A program made the position numbers and the translations under genes. From Chitinophaga sp. CF118 (lineage in GTDB: Bacteria > Bacteroidota > Bacteroidia > Chitinophagales > Chitinophagaceae), in contig NZ_FOMK01000001.1 of NCBI RefSeq assembly GCF_900112615.1, positions 1,550,001 through 1,614,000 on the forward strand: a stretch of 64,000 nucleotides of DNA, written 5' to 3'. A model generated the notes under the pieces. It was given only the letters and a program-made list of their open reading frames with translations. It ran no database searches and was not told the DNA's origin. Below, piece by piece: positions 9,310-18,599 of this stretch. Position 1 is the first letter of the stretch; the number at the start of each line of letters is the position of its first letter.

Positions 9310-10638
9310 TTAATGCATGATCATGGTTACCTCAATCTGTTCAAGCGTTTTCCCTTTGGTTTCAGGCATCCAGCGCCATACAAAGAATAGCTGAAGCACC
9401 ATCATTATGGTAAAGAACAGGAAGATATGCCCGCTCCCTATATGGCTGGCGAGGTAAGGAAATGTAAAAGCAATGATGGCTGCCATGATCCAATGCGTAA
9501 AACTACCCAGGGTTTGCCCTTTCGCACGTACCTGCGTAGGAAAGATCTCTGAAATAAATACCCAGATGACTGCTCCCTGTGAGAAGGCAAAAAAGGCGAT
9601 GTAAAATAGCAGATAAGATACTACCGCAATACCGCCTGAATGCATGTAAAAAGAGATCGCTACCAGGCCCAGTGTGGCAATCAGGCCGATTGTACCTATA
9701 AACATCAGTTGCCGGCGACCTATTCTGTCAATGAAACGCATGGCCGTGAGGGTAAATATAAAGTTCACAATACCTATTCCCACAGTAGAAAGCCTTGAAG
9801 AATCAGCCTCTAACCCAGACATTTCAAAAATGCGGGGAGCATAATATATAATGGCATTAATACCTGATACCTGGTTGAAAATGGCAAATAATACGGCCAG
9901 CATAACGGGAGTACGATATCGCGCAGAAAACAGCCGCTCCTTTGGTACACCAGAGGCAGACTGCTGTTGTGATTGCCGGATAGTAAGGATATCTTCCCGG
10001 AAGCTGGTGGGATTAATAATCTGCAGGATAGCAGTGGCCGCCGCTTCTTTATTTTGCTGTAACAGTAACCAGCGCGGACTTTCTGGCACCCAGCGCAATA
10101 ACACCAGGAATATGGCTGACGGTACTGCCTGAATGCCTAACATCAGCCGCCAGGAATTTTCACCGGTTTGCCCGATCAGATAATTAGAAAAGTAGGAGAT
10201 CAATATTCCGAATACAACGTTGAACTGGAAAAGCCCTACCATACGCCCGCGGTAATGTGGAGGTGCAATCTCTGAAATGTAAACAGGAGCGGTGACAGAA
10301 GAAGCTCCCACACCCAGTCCGCCTATAAAGCGGCAGGCTAAAAAGAAATACCAGTTAGCCGCCATCCCCGTACCTAAGGCAGACAGCAAATAGATGATGG
10401 CAACTATTATAAGTGTCGTCTTACGCCCTAGTTTGTCTGATGGCAGACTACCACTCAAAGCACCAATCACCGTTCCTATCAATGCAATAGATATAGTGAA
10501 CCCGTGTTGCATCTCTGTTAAATGCCAGTATTGTTGAATGGATTGCTCAGCTCCTGAGATAACCGCTGTATCAAAACCGAAGAGAAAACCACCTGTGGCT
10601 ACCACATAAGCCCAGAAGAACACAATTTTGCTGTTCAT
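9310..10638 (-). CDS. MFS sugar:proton symporter (probable fructose permease)
   Basis: The 442-residue protein belongs to the sugar porter branch of the major facilitator superfamily and has about 12 membrane segments. Signature motifs are GFDTAVISG in helix 1, the loop motif around SDKLGRK, PESPRWLL before the central loop, and PETKGKTLEQIE at the C-terminus. It would take fructose, or another monosaccharide released by GH32, across the inner membrane for the fructokinase downstream. It is the first gene of the minus-strand operon, and a TAGGTTTG -7 box lies about 23 bp upstream of its ATG. Confidence 0.92.
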   Translation of the reverse strand: MNSKIVFFWAYVVATGGFLFGFDTAVISGAEQSIQQYWHLTEMQHGFTISIALIGTVIGALSGSLPSDKLGRKTTLIIVAIIYLLSALGTGMAANWYFFLACRFIGGLGVGASSVTAPVYISEIAPPHYRGRMVGLFQFNVVFGILISYFSNYLIGQTGENSWRLMLGIQAVPSAIFLVLLRWVPESPRWLLLQQNKEAAATAILQIINPTSFREDILTIRQSQQQSASGVPKERLFSARYRTPVMLAVLFAIFNQVSGINAIIYYAPRIFEMSGLEADSSRLSTVGIGIVNFIFTLTAMRFIDRIGRRQLMFIGTIGLIATLGLVAISFYMHSGGIAVVSYLLFYIAFFAFSQGAVIWVFISEIFPTQVRAKGQTLGSFTHWIMAAIIAFTFPYLASHIGSGHIFLFFTIMMVLQLFFVWRWMPETKGKTLEQIEVTMIMH

Positions 10639-10660
10639 AACGTAGAATCTGTTTGAGCTT

Positions 10661-10668
10661 CAAACCTA
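10661..10668 (-). promoter_or_regulatory. Candidate -7 box of the fructan operon
   Basis: On the minus strand this reads TAGGTTTG, an exact match to the Bacteroidota -7 consensus TAnnTTTG. It predicts transcription start about 16 nt before the MFS gene. No TTG is seen at the usual -33 distance, as expected of an activator-dependent promoter. Confidence 0.5.
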
Positions 10669-10752
10669 TTACTTTCCCTAAAGGATGGATTGCTATATAG
10701 CACCTATTCCTTCTAAAATTGTATTCTCATATAAATCCCAACTAATAACCTT

Positions 10753-10793
10753 ATTATCAATTTGTTGTAAATAATTTAAAATACATTATCAAT
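10753..10793. promoter_or_regulatory. Direct repeat ATTATCAAT, possible regulator half-sites
   Basis: ATTATCAAT occurs at 10753-10761 and again at 10785-10793. The copies are 32 bp apart, about three helical turns, in the AT-rich divergent region between the operon and its hybrid regulator. AraC-type DNA-binding domains often use direct repeats. The region is AT-rich, so chance is possible. Confidence 0.3.
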
Positions 10794-10862
10794 AGATCAT
10801 TTTCAATTTCGTATCATTGTTTTTCGAAAAAGGGACATTCCACCACTTTAAATTCCACCATA

Positions 10863-13640
10863 TTGTCTGCTATATTTACCAAGTACACTTACATTTCCTG
10901 CCTATTTGCAATCTTATGTTGCCTGGGCTGCCGGCAAAAATCAACACCCAGATACCGTATTGGATTTTCGCAATGTACAGGCAATGATGACTGGCGCAGA
11001 AATATGCTGGTCGAAATGAAACGGGAGTTATTCTATCATCCCGAAATGCAGTTATTATATAAAGACGCTGAAGATGACAGCAAACGTCAGATTAACCAGA
11101 TAAAGGAATTGCTGTCAGAGAAAATGGATATCCTGTTGGTCTCACCCAATGAGGCGACTCCCCTGGCACCGATTATTGCGGAAGTATATCGTAAAGGTAT
11201 ACCAGTGATTATACTGGACAGAAAAGCAGCCACAGATTCTTTTACGGCTTACATAGGAGGAGACAATTATAATATAGGTAAACTGGCAGCGGAATATATT
11301 GCCGGACAACTAGGAGGGAAAGGACGTATCATCGAGGTCACCGGACTACGTGGTTCATCTCCTACAATAGAAAGACACCAGGGATTCCATGATGCCCTCA
11401 CCCAATACCCTGGATTACAGGTAATTACCAGCCTGGAAGGCAACTGGGGACCCAGACAAACCAGGGAAGCCGCTATCCGGAATCAAGCGGCCATCCGGCA
11501 AGCGGATGTCGTATTTGCCCAGAACGATGTGATGGCTTATGCCATGTATAATTATTGCCGGGAAGCCGGATTCCGGAATATCCGGTTTATAGGAGTAGAC
11601 GCCAGCCCTTATCCTGACGCTGGCATCGACCTTGTTTCACGCAGCATACTGAGTGCATCCCTCTTATACCCCAGCGGTGGTAAGGAAGCCATCAGCATGG
11701 CTGCAGATATACTCGCCGGGAAAAAGGTACCCCGGAGTACTTTATTACAGACGGTCCTTATAGATAACAGTAATGTAAAACTGATGCGCCTCCAGATAGA
11801 CAAAATCCAGGCTCAGCACCATGAACTGGAACAACAGCAATCACTCTTACAAGAACAACGCCGTCTCTATCAGGACCAGCAACACCTGCTCCGAATTGTA
11901 GTGACTACCCTGTGTATCGCTTTCCTACTGGGGATTGTACTGATCTTTATACTGAGAACTAACAGACGTATTAATCATCAGCTGAAACAACAGCGCGATG
12001 AAATAGTCCAGCAACGGGATCAGTTAGTTGAAATGACCGCCAAAGCGCAGAAAGCTACAGAAGCTAAATTTGACTTCTTCACAAACCTGTCCCATGAATT
12101 CCGTACGCCATTAACATTGATTCAGGCACCCCTGGAAAATCTTCTGGGAGAACGGCAACTCTCTTCTTCACAAAAGCAACAGCTTGAATTGATGCAGAGA
12201 AATGTGAGCCGTCTCATGCGACTGGTAAATCAATTGCTGGAATATCGCCGTATCGAAAGTGGCAAAATGCAGTTGAAGGTATCAGAAAGTGAACTGGCTG
12301 TATTTATGATTGACATCATAGAAGCCTTTAAAGGCTTCGCCGTAAAAAAACACATAGACCTTCGCCTGATCAGCCGGCAACCTGGTATCAAAGCATGGTT
12401 TGATCATCGCCTCTTTGACCGTGTACTCTATAATCTCCTTTCCAACGCCTTTAAGTTCACCTCAGATTATGGCAAAGTACATATCTACCTTGAAAAAGCG
12501 GAGAATGGTAGAGATGCCGTTATTATTATTGAAGATGATGGCATTGGAATGGATGAATCCACACTGGCACATGCTTTTGAACTATTTTACCAGAGCAGGG
12601 AAAGTGAACATAAAGGCACCGGCATTGGCCTGGCCCTTACCCGTGAGATTATTACGCTACACCATGGCTCCGTGAGTGTAAAAAGCCGTAAAGGTGCTGG
12701 TACAACCTTTACGATAACGATGCCTGGGTACAGCGATCCCTTTACCTCAGAAGAAATACTAAAGGAAACGGAATACGTGAATGTGATCAATCCACAGCAG
12801 AACCACTATATGGAGGAACTGGAAAATACCATACCACTGACACAACTGCCCGTTTCAGGTAAGGAACATCATTACTCTATACTGATCATAGAAGACCATC
12901 CGGATCTCAACAGCTTCCTGGCAGGTTTTTTGAATGAGCAGTACGAAGTATTCCATGCGGGCAATGGTACTGAAGGATTACAACTGGCTTTCCACCATAT
13001 CCCGGATCTGATCCTTTGCGATATCATGATGGATGGTATTAACGGCATACAGGTGCTGAGTACCCTGAAAAAAGATATTCGCACTTCACATATTCCCATT
13101 ATACTACTCAGTGCCAATAATAGTGAGGAACAACGGATAGAAGGCATGCACCATAATGCAGATGCCTATATCAGCAAACCCTTTAAACTAAAATACCTGC
13201 AGGAAACTATCTCCAGCATCCTGAGCAACCGGACGCTACTGAAAGAGCATTATATTGCTGAGCCGGAAATAAGGGTAAATACCAACAATTCCAATAAACA
13301 GGATCGAAAATTCGTTAATGATTTTACTGCAATTGTAGAAGAAAACCTGGGGAATGATGGCTTTAGCGTAGAAGATATCTGTCAGCAATTATCTATTTCC
13401 AAAGTACAGTTGTATCGTAAAGTAAAACAATTGCTGAACTGTAATGTCAATGATTATATACTGGATGTCAGAGTAAAAAAAGCAAGGTATTTACTCGTTA
13501 ATTCCAGAATGGCTATTTCAGAGATTGCATTTACCTGCGGATTTTCATCACCCGCTTATTTTTCTACCGTGTTTAAGGCAAGAAGCCAGCAAACGCCCAA
13601 AGGATTCAGGGAACAGATTTATAAAAAAAATGAAGGTTGA
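10863..13640 (+). CDS. Hybrid two-component sensor with periplasmic sugar-binding domain (HTCS)
   Basis: This 925-residue one-protein signalling system has an N-terminal hydrophobic export/anchor segment (about 8-24) and a periplasmic sugar-binding-protein-like domain of LacI/ribose-binding type (about 32-315). A Gln-rich coiled coil, a transmembrane helix (about 343-365), HisKA with phospho-acceptor His411 in FFTNLSHEFRTP and HATPase motifs (DDGIGM, GTGIGLAL) follow. It ends with a receiver domain (phospho-acceptor Asp720) and an AraC-type HTH (about 820-922). This architecture matches the fructose-binding HTCS known from Bacteroides (BT1754 type), so it is inferred to bind fructose and activate the divergent operon. 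The start is TTG; no ATG or GTG is in frame nearby, and this start gives a sensible export segment. Confidence 0.93.
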   Translation: MSAIFTKYTYISCLFAILCCLGCRQKSTPRYRIGFSQCTGNDDWRRNMLVEMKRELFYHPEMQLLYKDAEDDSKRQINQIKELLSEKMDILLVSPNEATPLAPIIAEVYRKGIPVIILDRKAATDSFTAYIGGDNYNIGKLAAEYIAGQLGGKGRIIEVTGLRGSSPTIERHQGFHDALTQYPGLQVITSLEGNWGPRQTREAAIRNQAAIRQADVVFAQNDVMAYAMYNYCREAGFRNIRFIGVDASPYPDAGIDLVSRSILSASLLYPSGGKEAISMAADILAGKKVPRSTLLQTVLIDNSNVKLMRLQIDKIQAQHHELEQQQSLLQEQRRLYQDQQHLLRIVVTTLCIAFLLGIVLIFILRTNRRINHQLKQQRDEIVQQRDQLVEMTAKAQKATEAKFDFFTNLSHEFRTPLTLIQAPLENLLGERQLSSSQKQQLELMQRNVSRLMRLVNQLLEYRRIESGKMQLKVSESELAVFMIDIIEAFKGFAVKKHIDLRLISRQPGIKAWFDHRLFDRVLYNLLSNAFKFTSDYGKVHIYLEKAENGRDAVIIIEDDGIGMDESTLAHAFELFYQSRESEHKGTGIGLALTREIITLHHGSVSVKSRKGAGTTFTITMPGYSDPFTSEEILKETEYVNVINPQQNHYMEELENTIPLTQLPVSGKEHHYSILIIEDHPDLNSFLAGFLNEQYEVFHAGNGTEGLQLAFHHIPDLILCDIMMDGINGIQVLSTLKKDIRTSHIPIILLSANNSEEQRIEGMHHNADAYISKPFKLKYLQETISSILSNRTLLKEHYIAEPEIRVNTNNSNKQDRKFVNDFTAIVEENLGNDGFSVEDICQQLSISKVQLYRKVKQLLNCNVNDYILDVRVKKARYLLVNSRMAISEIAFTCGFSSPAYFSTVFKARSQQTPKGFREQIYKKNEG

Positions 13641-13645
13641 TCAGG

Positions 13646-13674
13646 TTGCCAAAGATTTTTATGCCGTAAATTTG
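13646..13674 (+). promoter_or_regulatory. Bacteroidota sigma-70-type promoter for the small membrane protein/YHS operon
   Basis: TTG at 13646-13648, an 18-bp spacer and TAAATTTG at 13667-13674 match the -33/-7 promoter consensus of this phylum. A start near 13681 leaves a leader of about 27 nt before the ATG at 13708. Confidence 0.6.
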
Positions 13675-13707
13675 AGAATTGTTCATTCAGGATAAAAATC
13701 AGACCAT

Positions 13708-13938
13708 ATGACTGGCTTTATTAAACAATACCGTACAGAAATACGTAATATACTTATCATTGCCCTGCTGGCCATAATTCTACCGTACCTGCCTAAAATG
13801 GCAGCAATGATGCTGACAGCCACAGGATTAATCATTTCTATGGCACTGCTGGCAGGCGTTGTAATCGGAATGTCTCTTAAAGTATACTTTCGCACCCTGG
13901 TAATGCGTATTAATAAAGATAATGAGGTTACTGCCTAA
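13708..13938 (+). CDS. Small inner-membrane protein with two transmembrane helices
   Basis: I do not recognise a family for this 76-residue protein. It has a short charged N-terminus, two hydrophobic helices (about 14-30 and 33-58) and a basic C-terminal tail, so it is probably an inner-membrane hairpin protein. Support comes from a good promoter at 13646-13674, an ATG start and close linkage with the YHS lipoprotein that follows 10 bp after its stop. Its role is unknown. Association with the metal- or redox-related YHS protein is a guess from position only. Confidence 0.65.
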   Translation: MTGFIKQYRTEIRNILIIALLAIILPYLPKMAAMMLTATGLIISMALLAGVVIGMSLKVYFRTLVMRINKDNEVTA

Positions 13939-13948
13939 ATTTTTTATC

Positions 13949-14248
13949 ATGATGAAGATTATTTATTTCTGTCTGTTAACAGGATTAATGGCGGCCTGTA
14001 GTAATGCTCCTAAAAAAGCACCGGATGCTGAAACCGTAGCCGTAAAACCGGCAGAACAGACCCCGGCGCCAATCCAGGATCCATTAATAGCAGGCAAATT
14101 ACCGGACCCGGTATGCCAAATGCCTTATGATACCATGTATCATGAATGGAGTGTATACAAAAAAGATACCCTTCATTTCTGCTCACCGACCTGTAAACGG
14201 GTGTTCGACAAGAATCCGGAGAAATACGCTTCCAAACTGGGACTGTAA
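13949..14248 (+). CDS. YHS domain-containing lipoprotein
   Basis: The 99-residue protein has a lipoprotein signal ending in the lipobox MAAC, a Pro/Ala-rich linker, and a C-terminal YHS domain with the conserved pattern DPVCQMP...Y...FCSPTCKRVFDKNPEKY. YHS domains accompany copper and other metal-handling proteins, and the three Cys residues could bind a metal ion. The function is inferred at that level only. An in-frame ATG at 13922 would overlap the previous gene and put extra residues before the signal peptide, so the tandem ATG at 13949/13952 is preferred. It is probably co-transcribed with the small membrane protein upstream. Confidence 0.85.
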   Translation: MMKIIYFCLLTGLMAACSNAPKKAPDAETVAVKPAEQTPAPIQDPLIAGKLPDPVCQMPYDTMYHEWSVYKKDTLHFCSPTCKRVFDKNPEKYASKLGL

Positions 14249-14268
14249 TAAAACTATTTTTAATATCA

Positions 14269-14302
14269 TATTTATCCGGCTTTTGACGGAGCCGGATAAA
14301 TA
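14269..14302 (+). terminator. Hairpin after the YHS gene, possible terminator
   Basis: A 12-bp stem (14269-14280 with 14291-14302) has a 10-nt loop and lies about 20 bp after the stop. The following tract TCTTCCCTGTTT is only moderately T-rich, so termination efficiency is uncertain. Confidence 0.5.
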
Positions 14303-14436
14303 TCTTCCCTGTTTCGTAGCAAAATATCCCGGTGCAACTTCTAAATATGCCTTCTTTTCGACGATTTCCCCCTTTTCGTCGCCGACCAGATGTAACATAA
14401 TTGACAAATTCACGTCTAATTACAAACTCATTATGT

Positions 14437-14841
14437 ATGAGATCTCTTTTTACCACCCTGCTACTACTTCTTTTCTTTTGTAGCTGTGAGAAGAATGATA
14501 CAGAGGCCACCCCCTCTATTGATGTTACCGGTACATGGCAACTGGCAGCAACCATGCCATCAACGGATACTTTCTGGCAAGCCATTTCGGCTACAGATTC
14601 TGTATATTATATATTCGGGAATAATGGCCAGTTTGCATTTAACGCAAGCTCCTATCACCAAACCGGCACCTATAAGGTATTGGCAGATGGGGTTGGAGTA
14701 AAACTGATCGTTACTGGTACAGACTCTCTCTCCCAATATCTTCAGGTAGAAAAAGAAAGCGATTCTACTATAAGAGTTGATGACTGGCTGAAAGGGATCA
14801 CTAAAGGTTATGCCAGCAAGCTTTTTAAGAAGATAGAATAG
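14437..14841 (+). CDS. Lipocalin-like lipoprotein, function unknown
   Basis: This 134-residue lipoprotein has its lipobox (FCSC) just after a Leu-rich signal helix. The mature part begins with VTGTWQLAA and continues as alternating short beta strands with a YHQTGTYKV turn. That is the pattern of the small lipocalin-like lipoproteins common in Bacteroidota. The frame is open from a TTG at 14401, but the ATG at 14437 starts a standard signal peptide and is chosen. No ligand can be proposed. Confidence 0.75.
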   Translation: MRSLFTTLLLLLFFCSCEKNDTEATPSIDVTGTWQLAATMPSTDTFWQAISATDSVYYIFGNNGQFAFNASSYHQTGTYKVLADGVGVKLIVTGTDSLSQYLQVEKESDSTIRVDDWLKGITKGYASKLFKKIE

Positions 14842-14900
14842 GCTCAGTCATAACCCTTCCTTAAAATATTCCCGTAAGTCCAAAAGTTAAAGTCGGCCCC

Positions 14901-15101
14901 ACCTTGTCTCCCATAATAGCCAGGTAAAGTTCAATTGCTATTAATCATCAATACATTGCGTCTGCCATAATGGTTAGGTGAAGTTCAATTGCCATCAATT
15001 AGTCAATGAATACATCTTGTCTCCCATGATGGTGAGGTTTGATGGCTGTTGATCAATAAATACACCTTATCTGCCGTGATGCTTAGGTGAAGTTTAATAA
15101 A
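14901..15101. repeat. Four degenerate tandem repeats (36-60 bp)
   Basis: The units start near 14901, 14957, 15015 and 15065. Each begins with a variant of CTTGTCTCCCATAATGG, continues with AGGTGAAGTTCAATTGC and ends with a variant of CAATAAATACAC. The third and fourth units are shortened. The units differ by point changes and small deletions, as in an old tandem array. Confidence 0.75.
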
Positions 15102-15148
15102 GATCTGATCTAAAAACCCTTATTCTAAAGCCCAATTAATAACCAAAA

Positions 15149-15188
15149 CAGGCAGATGCAGTGTATTTATTGATTAACAGCTATCAAA
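15149..15188. repeat. Inverted copy of the tandem repeat unit
   Basis: The stretch 15162-15188 is the reverse complement of 15038-15064 at 25 of 27 positions. The match continues at a shared TCTGCC further out. It is therefore an inverted extra unit of the same repeat family. Confidence 0.7.
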
Positions 15189-15217
15189 AGAAACGTCCCG
15201 GGAGAATTCCCGGGACG
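15185..15217 (-). terminator. Terminator of the Oar-like TonB receptor gene
   Basis: A perfect 10-bp GC-rich stem (CGTCCCGGGA at 15194-15203 with TCCCGGGACG at 15208-15217) has a GAAT loop. On the minus strand it is followed by TTTCTTTTGAT. It lies about 120 bp after the receptor stop. Confidence 0.75.
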
Positions 15218-15338
15218 GTCAATTAAAACAGCTTATGAAAATCTACGCTTACGTTCAAATATGATGTACTAAAGATAACCTCACTATATTACTTCACTGT
15301 TACCCTAGCATTATCAGCGTATTAACAATTATTCAGTT

Positions 15339-18300
15339 TTAGAAACTATATCTCAGACCCAACTGCATCTGATGTCTGCTTGCAAAGAAATCCTTTGAAT
15401 ACGGAGTACCGGGATTAGACCAGGTATACACCGGATAAGCAGTAGGTGTACCAGCAGTAGCAGTTGTTAAACCAACACTGGCTGTTGAGTTAAAGGTATT
15501 TGGAGAGAAGTATTGAATCCCCCAGTTCTTATTCAACAGGTTAGTAAGGTTCACTATATCATAAGTTAATGTGATAGTGTGTGTTGACTTGCTAACTTTT
15601 ACATTGAAATCTTGTGTAAAGCGGAAATCTGCCTGTGTATTCCATGGAGTACGTCCACCATTACGTTCTGTGAACTGTCCCTTGCGGCTGTTCAGGTATT
15701 TATCTCCCTGGATATAAGAGAAGAATGCATCTGCCTGGCTCTGGTTAGCGGCGGTAAAGAACTGACGCGCTTCTGCCTGATCTTTAGGAATATAAGCAAG
15801 ACTTACCTGCTGCGGTGTACCCTGTATAGTAGCATTTACGAAACCATATGTGAAAGGAACACCTGAAGAGGTATTAAAGAATAAAGAGAAGTTAGAAATG
15901 AACTTGCCATTGTGCAACCAGTCTACTTTATAGTTTGCAGTTACAACTATACGGTGACGGATATCAAAGTTAGAATAAGCCAGTGTAGGATTATTCGGAT
16001 TTAATGCCTGGTTCAGCTGCCAGTTAGACTCCATAGAGTTACGGATACCATTGGTAATATCTTTAGACTGACCATAAGTATACGCTGCAGAAGCATTCAG
16101 ACCAAATTTGAAGGTCTTGCTTGCCTGACCGGTAATTGCATAACGGTATCCATCTTTGGTATTAGATAACAGGTAAGCATTGGTGAATTTGGAATTGATC
16201 TTTGCACCACTATAGATAGGCTGTTGTTTCTGCGTATCATAAATGTTGTACGTAGGATTATCTACCAGGTTCACTTGCTGGAATTTCAGATCATAAATAG
16301 TTTTGGTATAAATACCTTCTACAGTGAAACGCCATTGGTTCGGAGTAGAATAATCAAGTGCCAGGCTGCTTCTCCACATCTGAGGCATCTTGAAGTTATT
16401 ATCGATTAAGTCTACCTGAGTAGCACCGGTAGCATCATGTACGTCTACACCCTGTGCGGCAACAAACTGTGCAGCACCCTGGTCAGAAACCTTAACAGGA
16501 TTAGAACCAACAGCAGGTGAATTTGCAGGAGTAGTGTTTTTGAATTTAGTATCATATGCACCAAAGCTATTACCATTGTTATAGTAAGCATAACCTAACC
16601 ATGCAAATGGAATACGACCGGTGAACAATCCTGTACCACCACGCAGTACCAGACTCTGGTCACCATTGATATCATAGTTAAAACCAAGGCGCGGAGAGAT
16701 CTGTATGTTGTTCAGATATTTGTTCCTGATATCTTTAGGCTTGGTATAAGTATAAGTGGTACCATAGTTTGCATCAACAACAGCATTCACTGTTTTGTCG
16801 CTCAACTGCTGCTTGTTTGGTAAGCTGGTATAATCAAAACGGATACCCGGAGTGATCTTGAAACGATCAGTAATCTGGATCTCATCCTGTCCATAAATAC
16901 TGTACATGCCAATCTTGAATTTAGCAGGAGGATGAGACATGATATAATCACGACTGTTATCAGTATAATTAAAGTTACCACGAACGCGGCTTGGCTGATC
17001 TGCCAGGAACGCACCAACACTATCATAATCCACACGACCATTCCATGAGTTTACAAAACCATAAGTGATATTGTAGAATTCATTGTGCGTACCAATTGTA
17101 ATATTATTTTTCCCTTTGAAGATGTTCACGTTATCAGTAAACTCAAATGTTTTCTGCTTCATATCAAAAACAGAAGCCTCACGATCTGTACCTAGGAATA
17201 TAGTTCCACCGTTAGATTTAATCTGGATCTGTGCCAGGGAAGGATCAGACACAGGATTACGATAATCATGAATATCAGAATAACCAACAATCAGACTGTT
17301 TGAAAGCGTATTTGAAAACTGGCTTTTCAGTTCAGCTACTGTTGAGGTTTGATTATTCACCTGTTTGTAATCTATACCACCGAAACGGAAGTTCTGCTGA
17401 TCACGCTCCAGGTTAGTAGCCTGTGAAGTGATGGTATTGTTACGGATAGACAACCGGTGTTTATCACTGATATTCCAGTCCAAACGGTTAAAGAACTTAT
17501 TAGAATTGGAGTAGATGCTGGTATTACTATAAGTTCCCGGATCATATTTTCCGCTTTTGGTTACATCCAGATCCAGCATATGCTGCCTGATAGCCTGCGC
17601 CTGAGCCACTGTGATCAGTGGCATATCTGACGATCCTGCACCCAGGATTACCGGATCATTTCTGCGGGTGATCTCTGCGTTGGTGAAGAAGAACAATTTA
17701 TCTTTAACGATAGGGAAACCTAAACGAACACCTGTCTGGTAATCATGAAAATCTGAAGGCAGTTTGGAACCGTCACCTGCATTGTTCTTTCCAATCAGGG
17801 AAGCATTACGGCCAAAACCATATACGGAACCATGCAATTCATTAGTACCGCTGCGGGTAACAGCATTGATACTACCTCCTAAAAAGTTACCAATCTTCAC
17901 ATCATAAGGAGCCAGGTACACCTGGATGTCCTGTACTGCATCCAGTGATACAGGGTTAGTACGGGTACTGCTTCCTGGCTGACCAGAACTGTTGCTCTGT
18001 CCACCCTGAGAAGGACTGAATCCAATTGCATCGTTATTGATAGCACCATCCAGCGTTACGTTATTGTAACGGTAGTTGGTACCAAGGAAGGAGTTGTTAT
18101 TACTCTGCGGAGTAGCACGGGTAAAATCCTGGAAACTGCGGTTCAGGGAAGGCAGTGTTTTCAGTTGGTTCTGACCTACGCGGAAACCGCCGGCCTTACC
18201 AGTGTTATTACCTTTGATCACTACTTCACTTAACGCTTTTGATTCGTCACTCAGCTGGAAGTTAAAAGTAGTGCTACCTAATCCAAGGTTCACATCTATC

Positions 18301-18581
18301 CTTTCTTCTTTTTTATAGCCAATGAAAGTTACTGTAATTGTGTAAGGACCACCTGGATTCAGGTTGTTGATCAGATAACGGCCATCACCGTTTGTTTGTC
18401 CGCCATAACGGGTGCCGGTGCTTGTGTTTAAGGCGATTACTGTAACACCGGGAAGAATTTCTCCTTTAGCACTCACTACTTTCCCAGTCAACTGGGAAGA
18501 GGTGATCTGCGCTCTTAAGTTGGTTGTTGAAAGTACAAGGATACTTACAAATAACAGGAGTGAATAGTAAATCTTGTTCAC
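15339..18581 (-). CDS. Oar-like TonB-dependent receptor
   Basis: The receptor of about 1080 residues has a signal peptide ending in LRAQ, then a carboxypeptidase-regulatory-like domain (about 30-120), a plug-like region and a long barrel ending in LGLRYSF. The style (NNRYNNVTLDGAINNDAIGF, SGGINAVTRSGTNELHGS-like segments) is that of the Oar/Cna-B-like branch, not SusC. No SusD partner is adjacent. The frame is open to a TTG at 18602, but that codon overlaps the -7 box (18600-18607). The GTG at 18581 gives a compact signal peptide and is chosen. The promoter carries four in-phase 11-bp repeats, so it probably belongs to the putative phosphate-type regulon described in the findings. The substrate is unknown. 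Confidence 0.9.
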   Translation of the reverse strand: MNKIYYSLLLFVSILVLSTTNLRAQITSSQLTGKVVSAKGEILPGVTVIALNTSTGTRYGGQTNGDGRYLINNLNPGGPYTITVTFIGYKKEERIDVNLGLGSTTFNFQLSDESKALSEVVIKGNNTGKAGGFRVGQNQLKTLPSLNRSFQDFTRATPQSNNNSFLGTNYRYNNVTLDGAINNDAIGFSPSQGGQSNSSGQPGSSTRTNPVSLDAVQDIQVYLAPYDVKIGNFLGGSINAVTRSGTNELHGSVYGFGRNASLIGKNNAGDGSKLPSDFHDYQTGVRLGFPIVKDKLFFFTNAEITRRNDPVILGAGSSDMPLITVAQAQAIRQHMLDLDVTKSGKYDPGTYSNTSIYSNSNKFFNRLDWNISDKHRLSIRNNTITSQATNLERDQQNFRFGGIDYKQVNNQTSTVAELKSQFSNTLSNSLIVGYSDIHDYRNPVSDPSLAQIQIKSNGGTIFLGTDREASVFDMKQKTFEFTDNVNIFKGKNNITIGTHNEFYNITYGFVNSWNGRVDYDSVGAFLADQPSRVRGNFNYTDNSRDYIMSHPPAKFKIGMYSIYGQDEIQITDRFKITPGIRFDYTSLPNKQQLSDKTVNAVVDANYGTTYTYTKPKDIRNKYLNNIQISPRLGFNYDINGDQSLVLRGGTGLFTGRIPFAWLGYAYYNNGNSFGAYDTKFKNTTPANSPAVGSNPVKVSDQGAAQFVAAQGVDVHDATGATQVDLIDNNFKMPQMWRSSLALDYSTPNQWRFTVEGIYTKTIYDLKFQQVNLVDNPTYNIYDTQKQQPIYSGAKINSKFTNAYLLSNTKDGYRYAITGQASKTFKFGLNASAAYTYGQSKDITNGIRNSMESNWQLNQALNPNNPTLAYSNFDIRHRIVVTANYKVDWLHNGKFISNFSLFFNTSSGVPFTYGFVNATIQGTPQQVSLAYIPKDQAEARQFFTAANQSQADAFFSYIQGDKYLNSRKGQFTERNGGRTPWNTQADFRFTQDFNVKVSKSTHTITLTYDIVNLTNLLNKNWGIQYFSPNTFNSTASVGLTTATAGTPTAYPVYTWSNPGTPYSKDFFASRHQMQLGLRYSF

Positions 18582-18599
18582 GTCTTTTGAATTTTGACG

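Larger units (their letters stand above)
14842..15338. other. Intergenic region with degenerate repeats and a terminator
   Basis: This stretch of about 500 bp has no convincing ORF. It contains four decaying tandem copies of a roughly 36-60-bp repeat (14901-15101), an inverted fifth copy (15149-15188) and the terminator for the minus-strand Oar-like gene (15185-15217). Nothing else is recognisable up to the stop of that gene at 15339. Confidence 0.7.

Noticed and set aside
14010..14585. 191-codon minus-strand ORF across the YHS and lipocalin-like genes
   Set aside because: It crosses two better-supported lipoprotein genes and a hairpin and shows no recognisable features.
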